Assembly (NCBI GenBank): GCA_017516785.1
Contig: JAFXAV010000049.1
Coordinates: 1-52,838, forward strand
DNA: 52,838 nucleotides
Direction: 5' to 3'
Source of the DNA: Oscillospiraceae bacterium
GTDB lineage: Bacteria; Bacillota_A; Clostridia; Oscillospirales; Oscillospiraceae
The position numbers and the translations under genes are program-made. Numbering within the stretch: the stretch's first letter is position 1; every line of letters begins with the position of its first letter. Under the pieces are notes generated by a model. That model saw nothing but the letters and a program-made list of their open reading frames with translations. It did no database searches and had not been told where the DNA came from. Positions 32,312-41,912 of the stretch are shown here, piece by piece.

Positions 32312-33694
32312 ATGAGCCATCAGAAACTGACTGAAAACAAAATGGGCATCATGCCCGTGGGCAAGCTGCTTTTCAACATGGCCCTTCCCATGATCATTTC
32401 CATGTTGGTGCAGGCCCTTTACAACGTGGTGGACAGCATCTATGTCTCCCAGGTTTCCGAAAGCGCCGTCACCGCCCTTTCCCTGGCCTTCCCCATCCAA
32501 AATATCCAGATCGGCTGCGCCGTTGGTATCGGTGTGGGCGTCAATGCCCTGCTGAGCAAAAGCCTGGGCGAGAGAAATCCCGAAATGACCAACCTGGCTG
32601 CCGGAAACGGCATCTTCCTGGCGCTCGTCTGCACCGCCGCCATCATGCTCTTCGGCATGTTCGGCATCCGTCCCTACTATGAGATGCAGAAGACCAGCGC
32701 CGAAGTCACCGCCGCAGGCGTTGCCTATTCCAGCATCTGCTGCATCCTGACTCTGGGTGTTTTCTTTGAAATCCTCTTTGAGCGTCTGCTGCAGGCCACC
32801 GGCCGCACCTTCCACACTATGATCACCCAGGGTGTCGGCGCTGTTGCCAACATCGTGCTGGACCCCGTGTTCATTTTTGGTGTGGAAGCTTTGGGCATTC
32901 CCGCCATGGGCGTTGCCGGCGCCGCCATTGCCACAGTTATAGGCCAGTGGCTCGCCGCCGCTTTGGCCCTGTTCTTCAATATCAAGTTCAATCCTGACGT
33001 AAAACTGGGTATGAAGTTCATCCGTCCCGCTTCCCGCGCCATCCGCCCCATTCTGACTGTAGGCGTTCCCTCCGCCATCATGAATGGCATCGGCTCCATC
33101 ACCAATTTCACCATGAACCAGATCCTGCTGGGCTTCCAGGCTGTGGGCGAGACCGCCGCCGGCGTTTTCGGCATCTACTTCAAGCTCCAGAGTTTCTTCT
33201 TCATGCCCCTGTTCGGCCTCAACAACGCCTCCATCTCCATCATCGCCTATAACTACGGCGCCCGTAAACCCCGCCGCATTCTGCGTACTCTGAACTGGGC
33301 CTTCGGCGCTGCCCTGACTCTGATGACCGCAGGCATTCTGGCCTTCCAGCTGATTCCCGAAGTTCTGCTGGGCCTCTTTAACCCCTCCGACACCTTTCTG
33401 GAAATCGGCTGCGCCGCTCTGCGGACCATCAGTTTCCACTTCCCCGTGGCAGCCTTCTGCATCGTGCTGAATGCCACCTTCCAGGCTCTGGGCAACGGTA
33501 TGTACTCCACCATCATCTCCCTGTTCCGCCAGCTGATCGCGCTGCTGCCCGCAGCCTATCTTCTGAGCCTCTCCGGCAATGTGAACCACGTCTGGTGGTC
33601 CTTCTGCATCGCCGAAGCCGTCAGCGCCGCCTGCTGCATTTTCTTCTTTATCCGGATCTACCGCAAAAAAATCAAACCTCTCTACAGAGGATAA
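32312..33694 (+). CDS. MATE-family efflux transporter
   Basis: 460 residues with 12 membrane segments in two homologous halves (ALPMIISMLVQALYNVVDSIYV in the first; VGVPSAIMNGIGSITNFTMN in the second). It is an inner-membrane exporter of drugs or metabolites driven by sodium or protons. The start ATG 32312 follows AAAGGAG. Unlike the MATE remnant at 13.6 kb, it is intact. Confidence 0.95.
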   Translation: MSHQKLTENKMGIMPVGKLLFNMALPMIISMLVQALYNVVDSIYVSQVSESAVTALSLAFPIQNIQIGCAVGIGVGVNALLSKSLGERNPEMTNLAAGNGIFLALVCTAAIMLFGMFGIRPYYEMQKTSAEVTAAGVAYSSICCILTLGVFFEILFERLLQATGRTFHTMITQGVGAVANIVLDPVFIFGVEALGIPAMGVAGAAIATVIGQWLAAALALFFNIKFNPDVKLGMKFIRPASRAIRPILTVGVPSAIMNGIGSITNFTMNQILLGFQAVGETAAGVFGIYFKLQSFFFMPLFGLNNASISIIAYNYGARKPRRILRTLNWAFGAALTLMTAGILAFQLIPEVLLGLFNPSDTFLEIGCAALRTISFHFPVAAFCIVLNATFQALGNGMYSTIISLFRQLIALLPAAYLLSLSGNVNHVWWSFCIAEAVSAACCIFFFIRIYRKKIKPLYRG

Positions 33695-33697
33695 ATC

Positions 33698-33732
33698 CCC
33701 AATCCCCGATGGAAAACCATCGGGGATTTTTT
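33698..33732 (+). terminator. Terminator of the MATE gene
   Basis: AATCCCCGATGG-AAAA-CCATCGGGGATT followed by TTTTATT. Confidence 0.9.
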
Positions 33733-33826
33733 ATTGATTTGTTCAAATACTGGACATTTTCTCCATTCTCTGTATAATAAAGGCTAAGAGCCTTTCCGGC
33801 AAAAACAAAAGAAATGAGGACTACCT

Positions 33827-35362
33827 ATGAAGCTCAACTACAAGCGCACGATCCTGGTCGGCTTTGCCTTCTTCCTGATCAGCGCTTTCTGGCAGGCCTA
33901 TGATGCCACCATCCCCGTGATTCTGACCAACAAGTTCGGCATGTCCCAGACCTGGTCCGGTGTGATCATGGCCCTGGACAATGTTCTGGCTGTGTTTATG
34001 CTGCCCATCTTTGGTGCTCTGTCCGACAAGTGCAATACGAAGTTCGGCAAGCGCACCCCCTTCATCACCATTGGCACCATCCTGGCAGCCGTTGCCCTGA
34101 TTGGCCTGTCCCTGGTGGACAATGCCCAGCTGCGTAACATCTCTGACGTTGCTGCCATTGACGATCCCACTGCCATGGCCGTCATCTACGATGCCCAGGC
34201 TGATGAGGAACTGCTGACTCCCGAGGGCGATATTGTGGTCCTTTCCGACGAGTTCTCCAAGGAGGAGTTCGTTGCCATCACCTGCAAGATCACCGATCCC
34301 GCAACCGGCAAGACCGTCACCAACCCAGACTATACCAACTACGTGGCTCCCGCCCGACAAGCCTACGCCGCCGAGGCAACCGCCAATAATTCCCTGCCTC
34401 TGATCCTGTTTGTTGCACTGCTTCTGGCCGTCCTTGTTTCCATGGCCATTTTCCGCTCCCCCGCCGTGGCCCTGATGCCTGACGTGACCATGAAACCCCT
34501 GCGAAGCAAGGCCAACGCCATCATCAACCTGATGGGCACCGCTGGCGGCATTCTGGTTCTGGTTCTCGGCATGGTCTTCGCCACCTCCGCCGTCCAGAAT
34601 GCCCTGATGAGCTATACCGTCTATTACGGCGTCATCGCAGGCATCATGATCGGCGCGCTGCTGATTTTCCTGCTGACTGTCCGGGAACCCAAGTGGGCCG
34701 CTGAAATGCAGGCCGATTCTGTCAAGTATGGTATTGAAGAAGAGGCCGTTCCCGTCGAAGAAGGCGAAAAGCGCAGCCTCTCCGCTTCCGAGAAGCGCTC
34801 CCTGATTCTGATCCTCCTGTCCATCGCTCTGTGGTACTTCGGCTACAACGCCGTCACCTCCAAGTATGCCGTCTATGCCGGCAACATTCTGGACAAGGAC
34901 TACAACACCACCATGCTGCTGGCTCAGGCCGCTGCCATTGTCTCCTACATTCCCTCCGGCAACATTGCCTCCAAGTTCGGCCGCAAGAAGACCATCCTTG
35001 CAGGCGTTGTGATGCTCTGCACCGCCTTTACTGTCGCCGCCTTCATGCGCGCCTCCAGTCCCACCTGGATGATGAATGCCATGTTCGCCCTGGCAGGTGT
35101 GGCATGGGCCACCATCAACGTCAATTCCTTCCCCATGGTTGTTGAAATGTGCTCCGGCGCCGACATCGGCAAGTACACCGGTTTCTATTACACCGCTTCC
35201 ATGTCCGCCCAGATCGCAACCCCCATGCTCTCCGGTTTCCTGATGGACAAGATGGGCATGACCGTCCTGTTCCCCTACGCCGCCATTTTCGTGGCACTGG
35301 CATTTGTCACTATGTTCCTTGTCAAGCACGGCGATGCCAAGACCATTTCCAAAGAGGGCTAA
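33827..35362 (+). CDS. MFS transporter of the GPH/SLC45-like type with large insert
   Basis: 511 residues, 12 membrane segments. ALSDKCNTKFGKRTPFI matches the cytoplasmic loop of glycoside-pentoside-hexuronide and SLC45-type sugar cation symporters. After membrane segment 3 there is an insert of about 90 soluble acidic residues (roughly 95-185: DDPTAMAVIYDAQADEELL, then VTNPDYTNYVAPARQAYAAE) that is not usual in these carriers. It is three bases upstream of a glycerophosphodiesterase gene, so the two are translationally linked; the substrate could be a sugar or a glycerophosphodiester. Confidence 0.85.
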   Translation: MKLNYKRTILVGFAFFLISAFWQAYDATIPVILTNKFGMSQTWSGVIMALDNVLAVFMLPIFGALSDKCNTKFGKRTPFITIGTILAAVALIGLSLVDNAQLRNISDVAAIDDPTAMAVIYDAQADEELLTPEGDIVVLSDEFSKEEFVAITCKITDPATGKTVTNPDYTNYVAPARQAYAAEATANNSLPLILFVALLLAVLVSMAIFRSPAVALMPDVTMKPLRSKANAIINLMGTAGGILVLVLGMVFATSAVQNALMSYTVYYGVIAGIMIGALLIFLLTVREPKWAAEMQADSVKYGIEEEAVPVEEGEKRSLSASEKRSLILILLSIALWYFGYNAVTSKYAVYAGNILDKDYNTTMLLAQAAAIVSYIPSGNIASKFGRKKTILAGVVMLCTAFTVAAFMRASSPTWMMNAMFALAGVAWATINVNSFPMVVEMCSGADIGKYTGFYYTASMSAQIATPMLSGFLMDKMGMTVLFPYAAIFVALAFVTMFLVKHGDAKTISKEG

Positions 35363-35365
35363 ACC

Positions 35366-36184
35366 ATGGATAAATTCATCAAAGCCGCATTTGCAGGTGC
35401 CGTGACCCTCGGCGGCCTGTACGCATTATCCACCCAAGGCCGCACCGGCCACAAGGGTCTTCCCGAACTGAAAAAATGGAAATATGCCCACCGGGGTTTT
35501 CACAATGAAACCCGCCCTGAAAACTCCATGGCTGCCTTCCGGGCCGCTCTGGACCAGGGCTACGGCATCGAGCTGGACATCCACCTGATCAAGGACGGCA
35601 ACCTCGCCGTCATGCACGACTGCGATCTGAAGCGTACCACCGGCTGCGAAGGTAAGATCACCGATCTGACCACCGAGCAGTTGAAGGACTATCATCTGGG
35701 CGGTACCGAGGAGACCATCCCTACCTTCCGGGAGATTCTGGATCTCTTCGCCGGCAAGGCTCCCCTGATTATCGAACTGAAGGCCGACGACAATGCCTCC
35801 CAACTGGTGGAAGCCGCCGTGAAGGCCATGGAAGGCTACGAAGGCCCCTGGTGCATGGAGTCCTTCGACCCCCGCTGTGTCTATGCCCTGAAAAAGCACC
35901 ATCCCGAGGTGATCCGCGGTCAGCTGACGGAGAATTACTTTAAATCTCCCAACTGCAAGCTTCCTACTTACCTCAAGTGGGCCCTGACCCATCAGGTGCT
36001 GAACTTCATGACCGCTCCCGACTTTGTTGCCTACAACTGTCGGGATCTCGACACCATCAGCAACAAGCTGGTCCGGAAATACTGGGGCGTGGCAGGTGTC
36101 ACCTGGACCCTGCGCACCAAAGAAGACTACGATGCCGCCGTAGCTGACGGCTGGATCCCCATTTTCGAAAACTTTGAGCCTTAA
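35366..36184 (+). CDS. Glycerophosphodiester phosphodiesterase
   Basis: 272 residues of the GDPD family. Catalytic signature AHRGFHNETRPENSMAAF with HRG and PEN, ELDIHLIKDGNLAVMHD with the metal-binding E-x-D and His, then LIIELKAD. It hydrolyses glycerophosphodiesters to glycerol 3-phosphate and an alcohol. One hydrophobic N-terminal segment (about 5-22) may anchor it with the catalytic part outside, as for related membrane-bound members. Expressed with the upstream MFS gene. Confidence 0.92.
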   Translation: MDKFIKAAFAGAVTLGGLYALSTQGRTGHKGLPELKKWKYAHRGFHNETRPENSMAAFRAALDQGYGIELDIHLIKDGNLAVMHDCDLKRTTGCEGKITDLTTEQLKDYHLGGTEETIPTFREILDLFAGKAPLIIELKADDNASQLVEAAVKAMEGYEGPWCMESFDPRCVYALKKHHPEVIRGQLTENYFKSPNCKLPTYLKWALTHQVLNFMTAPDFVAYNCRDLDTISNKLVRKYWGVAGVTWTLRTKEDYDAAVADGWIPIFENFEP

Positions 36185-36186
36185 CC

Positions 36187-36219
36187 AAAAAGCCGCTGCG
36201 TCAAAGCAGCGGCTTTTTC
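36187..36219 (+). terminator. Terminator of the MFS-GDPD operon
   Basis: AAAAAGCCGCTGC-GTCAAA-GCAGCGGCTTTTT. Confidence 0.9.
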
Positions 36220-36270
36220 ATGGATTCTTCATTTATTCTTTGGAGAAGTTTGGTATAATGTAGAAAAATT

Positions 36271-36506
36271 AATTGCAGTTTATCGATGCGATGAAGTGCT
36301 TGAAACGACGCAGTAACTAAGATAACCTGTCATTCCGAGGGAGCAAAGCGACCGTGGGAATCTCCTGGTACAATGGTTCGATTTTGCCACAGTACGTCCG
36401 TTCATTGTACCTGGAGATTGCCACGTCGGGGCTGTGCCCCTCCTCGCAATGACAGTGGTTATTGTTAGCCTTTTGCAACTATCCAGCATCTCGCCAAACT
36501 GCAACT
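36271..36506. repeat. Composite palindromic (MITE-like) repeat upstream of the patatin gene
   Basis: The core (36328-36454, 127 bases) has imperfect terminal inverted repeats of about 50 bases, from TGTCATTCCGAGG on the left to CCTCGCAATGACA on the right. The stem continues inward through GGTACAATG and CATTGTACC. It is bounded by AATTGCAGTTTATCGA (36271) and TCGCCAAACTGCAACT (36491-36506), edges shared with the window-end repeats. It has no coding capacity; the patatin gene starts 21 bases after it. Confidence 0.75.
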
Positions 36507-36526
36507 CACCTCCCGGAGGAATACTT

Positions 36527-37651
36527 ATGGAACTAAAATTTGATACAAGCAAAGTTTACGCCATCGCCCTGGAAGGCGGCGGCGCCCGGGGTGCCTGGCA
36601 GGTGGGCGCATGGCGTGCGCTGGAAGAAGCGCGCGTCCGCTACAATGCCGTTTCCGGCACCTCCGTGGGCGCTCTGAACGGCGCCCTGATGGCCATGCGG
36701 GATCTTCCCCAGGCAGAGCGGCTCTGGAAGGATATCCGCTTTTCCCAGGTTATGAACGTGGATGACGATACCATGAACCGGATCATGAACCTGGATTTTG
36801 AAAACCTGACCCAGGTAAAATCCGCTGTCCGCACCATCCGGGATATTATCCATGACCGGGGTCTGGACGTGGAGCCTCTCCGGAATCTTCTGGCAGAGCG
36901 GGTGGATGAGGAAAAGATCCGCAATTCCGATGTGGATTTTTTCCTCAGCACCGTCAACGTCACCGACCGGAAGGAAATGGAGATCGACGCGAAAAATCTG
37001 GAACCGGGGGAGCTCCAGGGCATGCTGCTGGCATCTGCCTACCATCCCGCCTTCAAGCAGGAGAAAATCAGCGGCAAAACCTATTTCGACGGTGGTTTTT
37101 ACGATGTAGTACCCATTTCCGCCCTGGTCACCAGAGGTTACAAGGATCTGATCGTCCTGCGCATATACGGTTTCGGCGTGGAGCGGCGGGTAAAGATACC
37201 GGAGGATGTCAGTATCACCACCCTATCCCCCAGCGGCGATCTGGGCAATGTTCTGAACTTCAACAACGAAAAGAGCGCCGTCAACATGGCTATGGGTTAT
37301 TTTGATACCCAGCGGATGCTCTACGGCCTTGCAGGCACCACCTACTGCATCGACCGCACCTATACGGAAGAACAGGCCTACAAAAAGCTGATAGAGTTGC
37401 TCCGCTGTCCGGATACTTCCCTTCGGGAGCTGAATGAGCAGATTCTGCCGAAACTGGCTGAAAAGCTCCACTGTAAAGGCGACTACTATGAGCTGTATCT
37501 GACCGTCATGGAACGGCTGGCCGTCAGCTGTAGCCTGACTCCCTTCCGGATTCGCACCGACGAGCAGTTTTTTGAGGAAGTCATGGCTCTGCGCAATGAC
37601 GATACCCCCGACAAGCCGGATAAGATTCTGGATCTCTTCCTGACTGAGTAA
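36527..37651 (+). CDS. Patatin-like phospholipase
   Basis: 374 residues. The oxyanion loop is EGGGARGAWQVG, the nucleophile is Ser46 in GTSVGALNG, and the catalytic dyad partner is Asp188 in DGGFYD. This is a serine lipid acyl hydrolase of the patatin family, probably cytoplasmic as no signal peptide is present. ATG 36527 follows GGAGG; the frame is open further upstream through the repeat but is not coding there. Confidence 0.92.
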   Translation: MELKFDTSKVYAIALEGGGARGAWQVGAWRALEEARVRYNAVSGTSVGALNGALMAMRDLPQAERLWKDIRFSQVMNVDDDTMNRIMNLDFENLTQVKSAVRTIRDIIHDRGLDVEPLRNLLAERVDEEKIRNSDVDFFLSTVNVTDRKEMEIDAKNLEPGELQGMLLASAYHPAFKQEKISGKTYFDGGFYDVVPISALVTRGYKDLIVLRIYGFGVERRVKIPEDVSITTLSPSGDLGNVLNFNNEKSAVNMAMGYFDTQRMLYGLAGTTYCIDRTYTEEQAYKKLIELLRCPDTSLRELNEQILPKLAEKLHCKGDYYELYLTVMERLAVSCSLTPFRIRTDEQFFEEVMALRNDDTPDKPDKILDLFLTE

Positions 37652-37653
37652 AC

Positions 37654-37683
37654 AAATGCCCTGCGGCAAGCCGCAGGGCATTT
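37654..37683. terminator. Bidirectional terminator between patatin and YhaN-like genes
   Basis: AAATGCCCTGCGG-CAAG-CCGCAGGGCATTT. Confidence 0.85.
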
Positions 37684-37688
37684 CCCAT

Positions 37689-40592
37689 TTACAGACTTCT
37701 GCTGGAATTGCAGGTCAGATAGATGATCTGCCGGTCCTGTCCCAGCTCACGGAGGAACTGAAGCGCCTGGGCCGTGCGCTGATCGTCCAGATTCACAAAG
37801 GGATCGTCCAGAATTACAAAAGGCTTTTCACCTTCGAACAGGGCATCCACCAGGGCAAAACGCATACACAGCACGATCAGGTCCGTCTGTCCTGCGCTGA
37901 AGTAGCCAAGTTCCCGGGCCTCACCACTACGCTCCAGCTGTACATCCAGATCGGGACTGATGAAAATCTTCTGATCCTCCCCCATCAGCCGGTGAAGAAG
38001 CTTTTCAAAGCTTTCCCGGATGGGACCCAGATAGCTGGTGGTCAGGCTATCCCGGGCTTTTGTCAGAAAGTCCATGGTCGCATCCAGCGTATCTGCCTTT
38101 TTCTGATCGGCGATGCGCTTTTCCTGCCAGAATTCCAGCTCATCCCGAACCTGGGGAATCCGGTCAATTTCCTTCCGGCGCTCCGCGATGCGATGCTCCT
38201 GTTCTGCAATGCTGCGGGTCAGAAGGGTCATTTCGCTGCCAAGCCGGTTTGCGGTCCATCTCAGATGCTCCTGATCGAGCTCCTGTTTTGGCTCTTCCAT
38301 GTCCAGAACTCCTTCATGCTCCGCCCGGAATGCGGCCAGCTGATGACAAAGCCGTTCTTCCTGCGCCAGTGTATCCCGGTAGGTTTTGTTATCTTCACGA
38401 AGCTGCTGGATCTGACGGCGCAGATCGCTCTGCTGCATCAGACCAAAGCCGGCAAATTTCTCCTGAATGGAAGCCTCCGCTTCCAAAATCTCCTGTTTGT
38501 GAAGGTTCTTGTGCTGCTGACATCGTGCAACCTGCTCCTGACAGCGGACATAGGCTTCCGCATCCCGGCGCATCGCCGTCAGGGACTGGGCAAACCGGCC
38601 TTCTTCCAAACCAAAAGTGATCAGTTCTTTCCGAAGAGCATCGACCTCTTCTGCCAGCTTTTCCCTCTGGCTTTCCAGTTCTTCCTTTTTTCTCTGGAGA
38701 TCCAGATGCTGTCCCCGGGCAAGACGCAGGTCAGAAATTGCTTTGCTGTAATCAGAAACCTTGCCATACAGCGATTCCAGCTCCCGGGACAGGGCGGCAT
38801 CGATTCGCTCGATTTCTTCAGCCGCCGCGCTGCGCTTTTCCCGCAGGACAATCAGCTTATCCCGCAGAGCAACGAAGTTTTCCAGGTTTCGCCGGATGTT
38901 GGCAAGGCCCTCGGAAAGAGGCTCCTTTCCCACAAAAGCTTTCACCTGATGATAAAGCTTGGCCGCTTCTGCTTCGTTTTCATCCAGTATTTTCTGAATT
39001 TCCGCATCCGCTTCAACCCGGGACTGCCAAGCGGTCATTGCCTTGTCATGCTTTTTCTTCAGAGTCAGCGCGTCAAGGATTCCCAGCACACCTGCGCCCA
39101 GCAGGATTCCGCTGAAAGCATACTTGCCCATGACCAGAAGGAGAACGCCTGCAATGATTCCCACAGCCGCCAGTATCAGAGAAAACTTCATGCCGCCATC
39201 GGCAGGCTTTTCCGGAACAGGCTTTCGGGAAACCGCCAGCCGGGCATTTTCCTGCCGCAGCGCTTCGCTCCGGGCAAGATTCCGCACCTGTTCGTCAATC
39301 TCTTCCTCGGTGGGAACGCCGTCGTCAAAAAATTCGCCTAAAAGCTTCATCTGAGCCCGGTCTTCATCGGGAATAACAAGGTTATCCAGGGCCGCACGGC
39401 GGTTTATCAGCAGCTGATTCTGTTTTTCCAGGTCCTCCAGCTTTTCTTCGTCCAGCATACCGGTATTCGAAACCATTGTTAAAGTACGGTACTGCTTTTC
39501 CTCTCCATCGCTGAAGACAAGATGTTCCATCCGGTCTGTCAGAGAATTGTAGGCTTCGCATTTTTGCTGCAGGGCATCCAGTTCTTCCATCTGAGGTACA
39601 CCGGATGCAAAGCGGACCTCATGCTCTCTCAGAAAAGCTTCCGCTTCCAGATCGCTCTGACCGGTAATCTGCCGGGCATGGAGCACACTCCGTTGATTGA
39701 CCAGTTCCTCCAGTTGATCCAGCGCCTCCCCATTGGGAATTCCCTTGGGGTAGCTCTTATCCAGACCGGATAAAATATCCTTTGTTTTCTGATGCTGCAG
39801 CTGAAGTCCGGCAAACTGCTGCTTCAAAAGTCTGCGGCTCTCTGCGGCAGCTGCCAGTTCCTTCTGCTGCTCTATCAGCTTGCTTTCTTCCCTTTTACTT
39901 TCCAGTCTGGCTTCCAGACTTTCAAGTTCTTCACATGCGTCTGCCAGCTGCAGCTTTTCTCCTTCCAGATGATCCAGTTCCCTCTGAAGCTGCGTCACTT
40001 TGGAAGCCGCTTCGGCAACAGAGCCGGAATTTCCCTTATAGGGCACAAAGCTGCTGCGTCTGGATTTCAGCACCAGCACCGCCTTGTCGTAATTGCCCAG
40101 GTCATTGGCATCCTCCACCAGATCGCCCAGTTTTGCCTGGATTCCGGTAGTCGTCAGAGTGACTGCATCATGGCTCTGGGGCATGTAGGTGCTGCGCTCG
40201 AAGGAATCCGCATCCAGCTGGAACAGATCCAAACCGATCTCTTCGGAAAAACGGTCGCTTTTCCGGTTTGTGGAAAGATCCGTCAGCCGGAAGGTGTCGC
40301 TTCTTGGAGTAGCACCGAAGGTGCGTTCCAGGCGGTACTGAACGCCTTCATGCTCAAAAATCAGATTTCCGCCGAATTTGCCCCCATCCCAAGGGGTGTA
40401 TTTCTGGCGCCTGCTCTTGTCGAGGGTTTTGGCCTTTCTGGGAAATCCATAAAACATGGCCCGAAGAAATTCAGCAAGGGTGGTCTTGCCGAAGCCGTTT
40501 TCCTGATGGACGGCGGTAACGCCTTCCGAAAAGTCCAGCGAGAATTTGCTGAGGCCGCCGAATTTTTCAATGTAACAGCTGATCAGTTTCAC
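37689..40592 (-). CDS. SbcC/YhaN-like AAA ATPase
   Basis: 967 residues. Walker A is NGFGKTTLAEFL near residue 33, and the C-terminal Walker B region is FVILDDPFVNLDDQR with the ABC-type signature FSAGQTDLIVL before it. Between them lie long coiled coils and a pair of hydrophobic segments near 470-515 (FSLILAAVGIIAGVLLLVMG), as in YhaN of Bacillus. It overlaps its partner, a metallophosphoesterase, by four bases. The pair resembles SbcCD/Mre11-Rad50 and is expected to act on DNA ends or structures, perhaps at the membrane. Confidence 0.88.
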   Translation of the reverse strand: MKLISCYIEKFGGLSKFSLDFSEGVTAVHQENGFGKTTLAEFLRAMFYGFPRKAKTLDKSRRQKYTPWDGGKFGGNLIFEHEGVQYRLERTFGATPRSDTFRLTDLSTNRKSDRFSEEIGLDLFQLDADSFERSTYMPQSHDAVTLTTTGIQAKLGDLVEDANDLGNYDKAVLVLKSRRSSFVPYKGNSGSVAEAASKVTQLQRELDHLEGEKLQLADACEELESLEARLESKREESKLIEQQKELAAAAESRRLLKQQFAGLQLQHQKTKDILSGLDKSYPKGIPNGEALDQLEELVNQRSVLHARQITGQSDLEAEAFLREHEVRFASGVPQMEELDALQQKCEAYNSLTDRMEHLVFSDGEEKQYRTLTMVSNTGMLDEEKLEDLEKQNQLLINRRAALDNLVIPDEDRAQMKLLGEFFDDGVPTEEEIDEQVRNLARSEALRQENARLAVSRKPVPEKPADGGMKFSLILAAVGIIAGVLLLVMGKYAFSGILLGAGVLGILDALTLKKKHDKAMTAWQSRVEADAEIQKILDENEAEAAKLYHQVKAFVGKEPLSEGLANIRRNLENFVALRDKLIVLREKRSAAAEEIERIDAALSRELESLYGKVSDYSKAISDLRLARGQHLDLQRKKEELESQREKLAEEVDALRKELITFGLEEGRFAQSLTAMRRDAEAYVRCQEQVARCQQHKNLHKQEILEAEASIQEKFAGFGLMQQSDLRRQIQQLREDNKTYRDTLAQEERLCHQLAAFRAEHEGVLDMEEPKQELDQEHLRWTANRLGSEMTLLTRSIAEQEHRIAERRKEIDRIPQVRDELEFWQEKRIADQKKADTLDATMDFLTKARDSLTTSYLGPIRESFEKLLHRLMGEDQKIFISPDLDVQLERSGEARELGYFSAGQTDLIVLCMRFALVDALFEGEKPFVILDDPFVNLDDQRTAQALQFLRELGQDRQIIYLTCNSSRSL

Positions 40593-41662
40593 AGCGCCAC
40601 CTCCTCACCGCTGAGGGCACGGATACCGCAGAGGATAATCTGTTCTTTTTCTTCCTCGCTTCTGTCGGAAGCCATAACCATCCGGATGAACTCACCCTTG
40701 AGGGAAATGTCATGCTCGTAGCTTGCCTTGTCGATCATCAGGCGGCTTTCGTCCTTGATCTTCACAAACCAGAATTTGCTTTCCAGCATTTTCTTTAAAA
40801 AACGCAGATCTTTCTGAGTTTCCAGGGTGTATTCGCCGGTCAGGGTAAACTTCACCAGGCTGTCCGGGGAAATACCCGCAGCAGCTTTTTCCATGGCGGT
40901 CTGAATCTGACTGACAGTGATGAGACCGGAAATGTCCACAGTCACCTCTTCCAGGGTCCGTGCCGCAAAGGGCACAAACTCCGCCTGAACCCGCCGGTTT
41001 TCCGCATTCACCAGCACAAAACCTTTTGCGCCCAGTTCATCGAAGCCCCGACCTTCCAGGCAGCCGCAGTAACACCAGATGCCGTCCAGATCCAGTTTTT
41101 CCAGCCGGAAGCTGTGGATATGGCCCAGAGCCAGATAGTGGATATTTTTATTTTTCAACAGGGGAAGGGCAATCTGCTCCTGACCGGGGGAAGAACTCTC
41201 CTGACCGTGGAGCAGGACGATATTGGTATCCTCGGGGTTCAGCCTCAGAGAATCGTACATCGTATTCCAGTTCTCACTGTCCAGTTCCAGGCCGGTGATC
41301 ACCACATTGCCATAGCGCCAGGAAGTCCACTCTCCGCCGAAAGTTTTGAAATTTGCAGGCAGATCCCGGTCTGCAAAGACATCATGGCTTTCATCATGGT
41401 TGCCCCGAAGGTAAAGAAAGTCCACATGTTCCGCACTTCTGATGGTGTCCAGCACAAAGTCCACGGTCAGCGCAGATACCCGATTGGTATCAAACAGGTC
41501 GCCGGCAATCAGCACCGCATCCACCTGATTGGCTGCGGCATACTGGACCATCCGTGCAAAAGCGGCAAGAACTTCCGCATTCCGCTCCCGGGCCTGGGCA
41601 GCCGTCAGATTGCTTTCCATTTTCGAATCCAGATGAATATCGCTGCAGTGTATCAGTTTCAT
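40589..41662 (-). CDS. SbcD/YhaO-like DNA exonuclease (metallophosphoesterase)
   Basis: 357 residues. Metal-binding motifs: HCSDIHLDS, LIAGDLFDTNR, LRGNHDE, LHGQ and LGHIHSF, a complete calcineurin-type active site as in SbcD/Mre11. It works with the YhaN-like ATPase that overlaps its stop codon. ATG 41662 follows GGAGGG. Confidence 0.92.
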   Translation of the reverse strand: MKLIHCSDIHLDSKMESNLTAAQARERNAEVLAAFARMVQYAAANQVDAVLIAGDLFDTNRVSALTVDFVLDTIRSAEHVDFLYLRGNHDESHDVFADRDLPANFKTFGGEWTSWRYGNVVITGLELDSENWNTMYDSLRLNPEDTNIVLLHGQESSSPGQEQIALPLLKNKNIHYLALGHIHSFRLEKLDLDGIWCYCGCLEGRGFDELGAKGFVLVNAENRRVQAEFVPFAARTLEEVTVDISGLITVSQIQTAMEKAAAGISPDSLVKFTLTGEYTLETQKDLRFLKKMLESKFWFVKIKDESRLMIDKASYEHDISLKGEFIRMVMASDRSEEEKEQIILCGIRALSGEEVAL

Positions 41663-41912
41663 CGGCTTCCCTCCTTTTATCTTTTTTCTTAGGATACCAC
41701 AAATTCCGCTGCCATGCAAGGCAGTGCCTTTTTCAGAATTATCCCATACCTTCCGTCCAACAAACAGGACAGCTTCCTCAATTTTCGCTTTGATTTACAA
41801 ATACTGCGGTAGTTTTTATCAGTTTCTCTTTTTACCAAAAATGCATCTTCCCATGGAGAATTTTTTATGTATAATGATATTATCTAATCAATCATGACAG
41901 GAGAAATGCATT

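Noticed and set aside
36434..36526. N-terminal extension of the patatin protein
   Set aside because: The open frame runs through the intergenic repeat; the ribosome-binding site GGAGG and the family N-terminus place the start at 36527.
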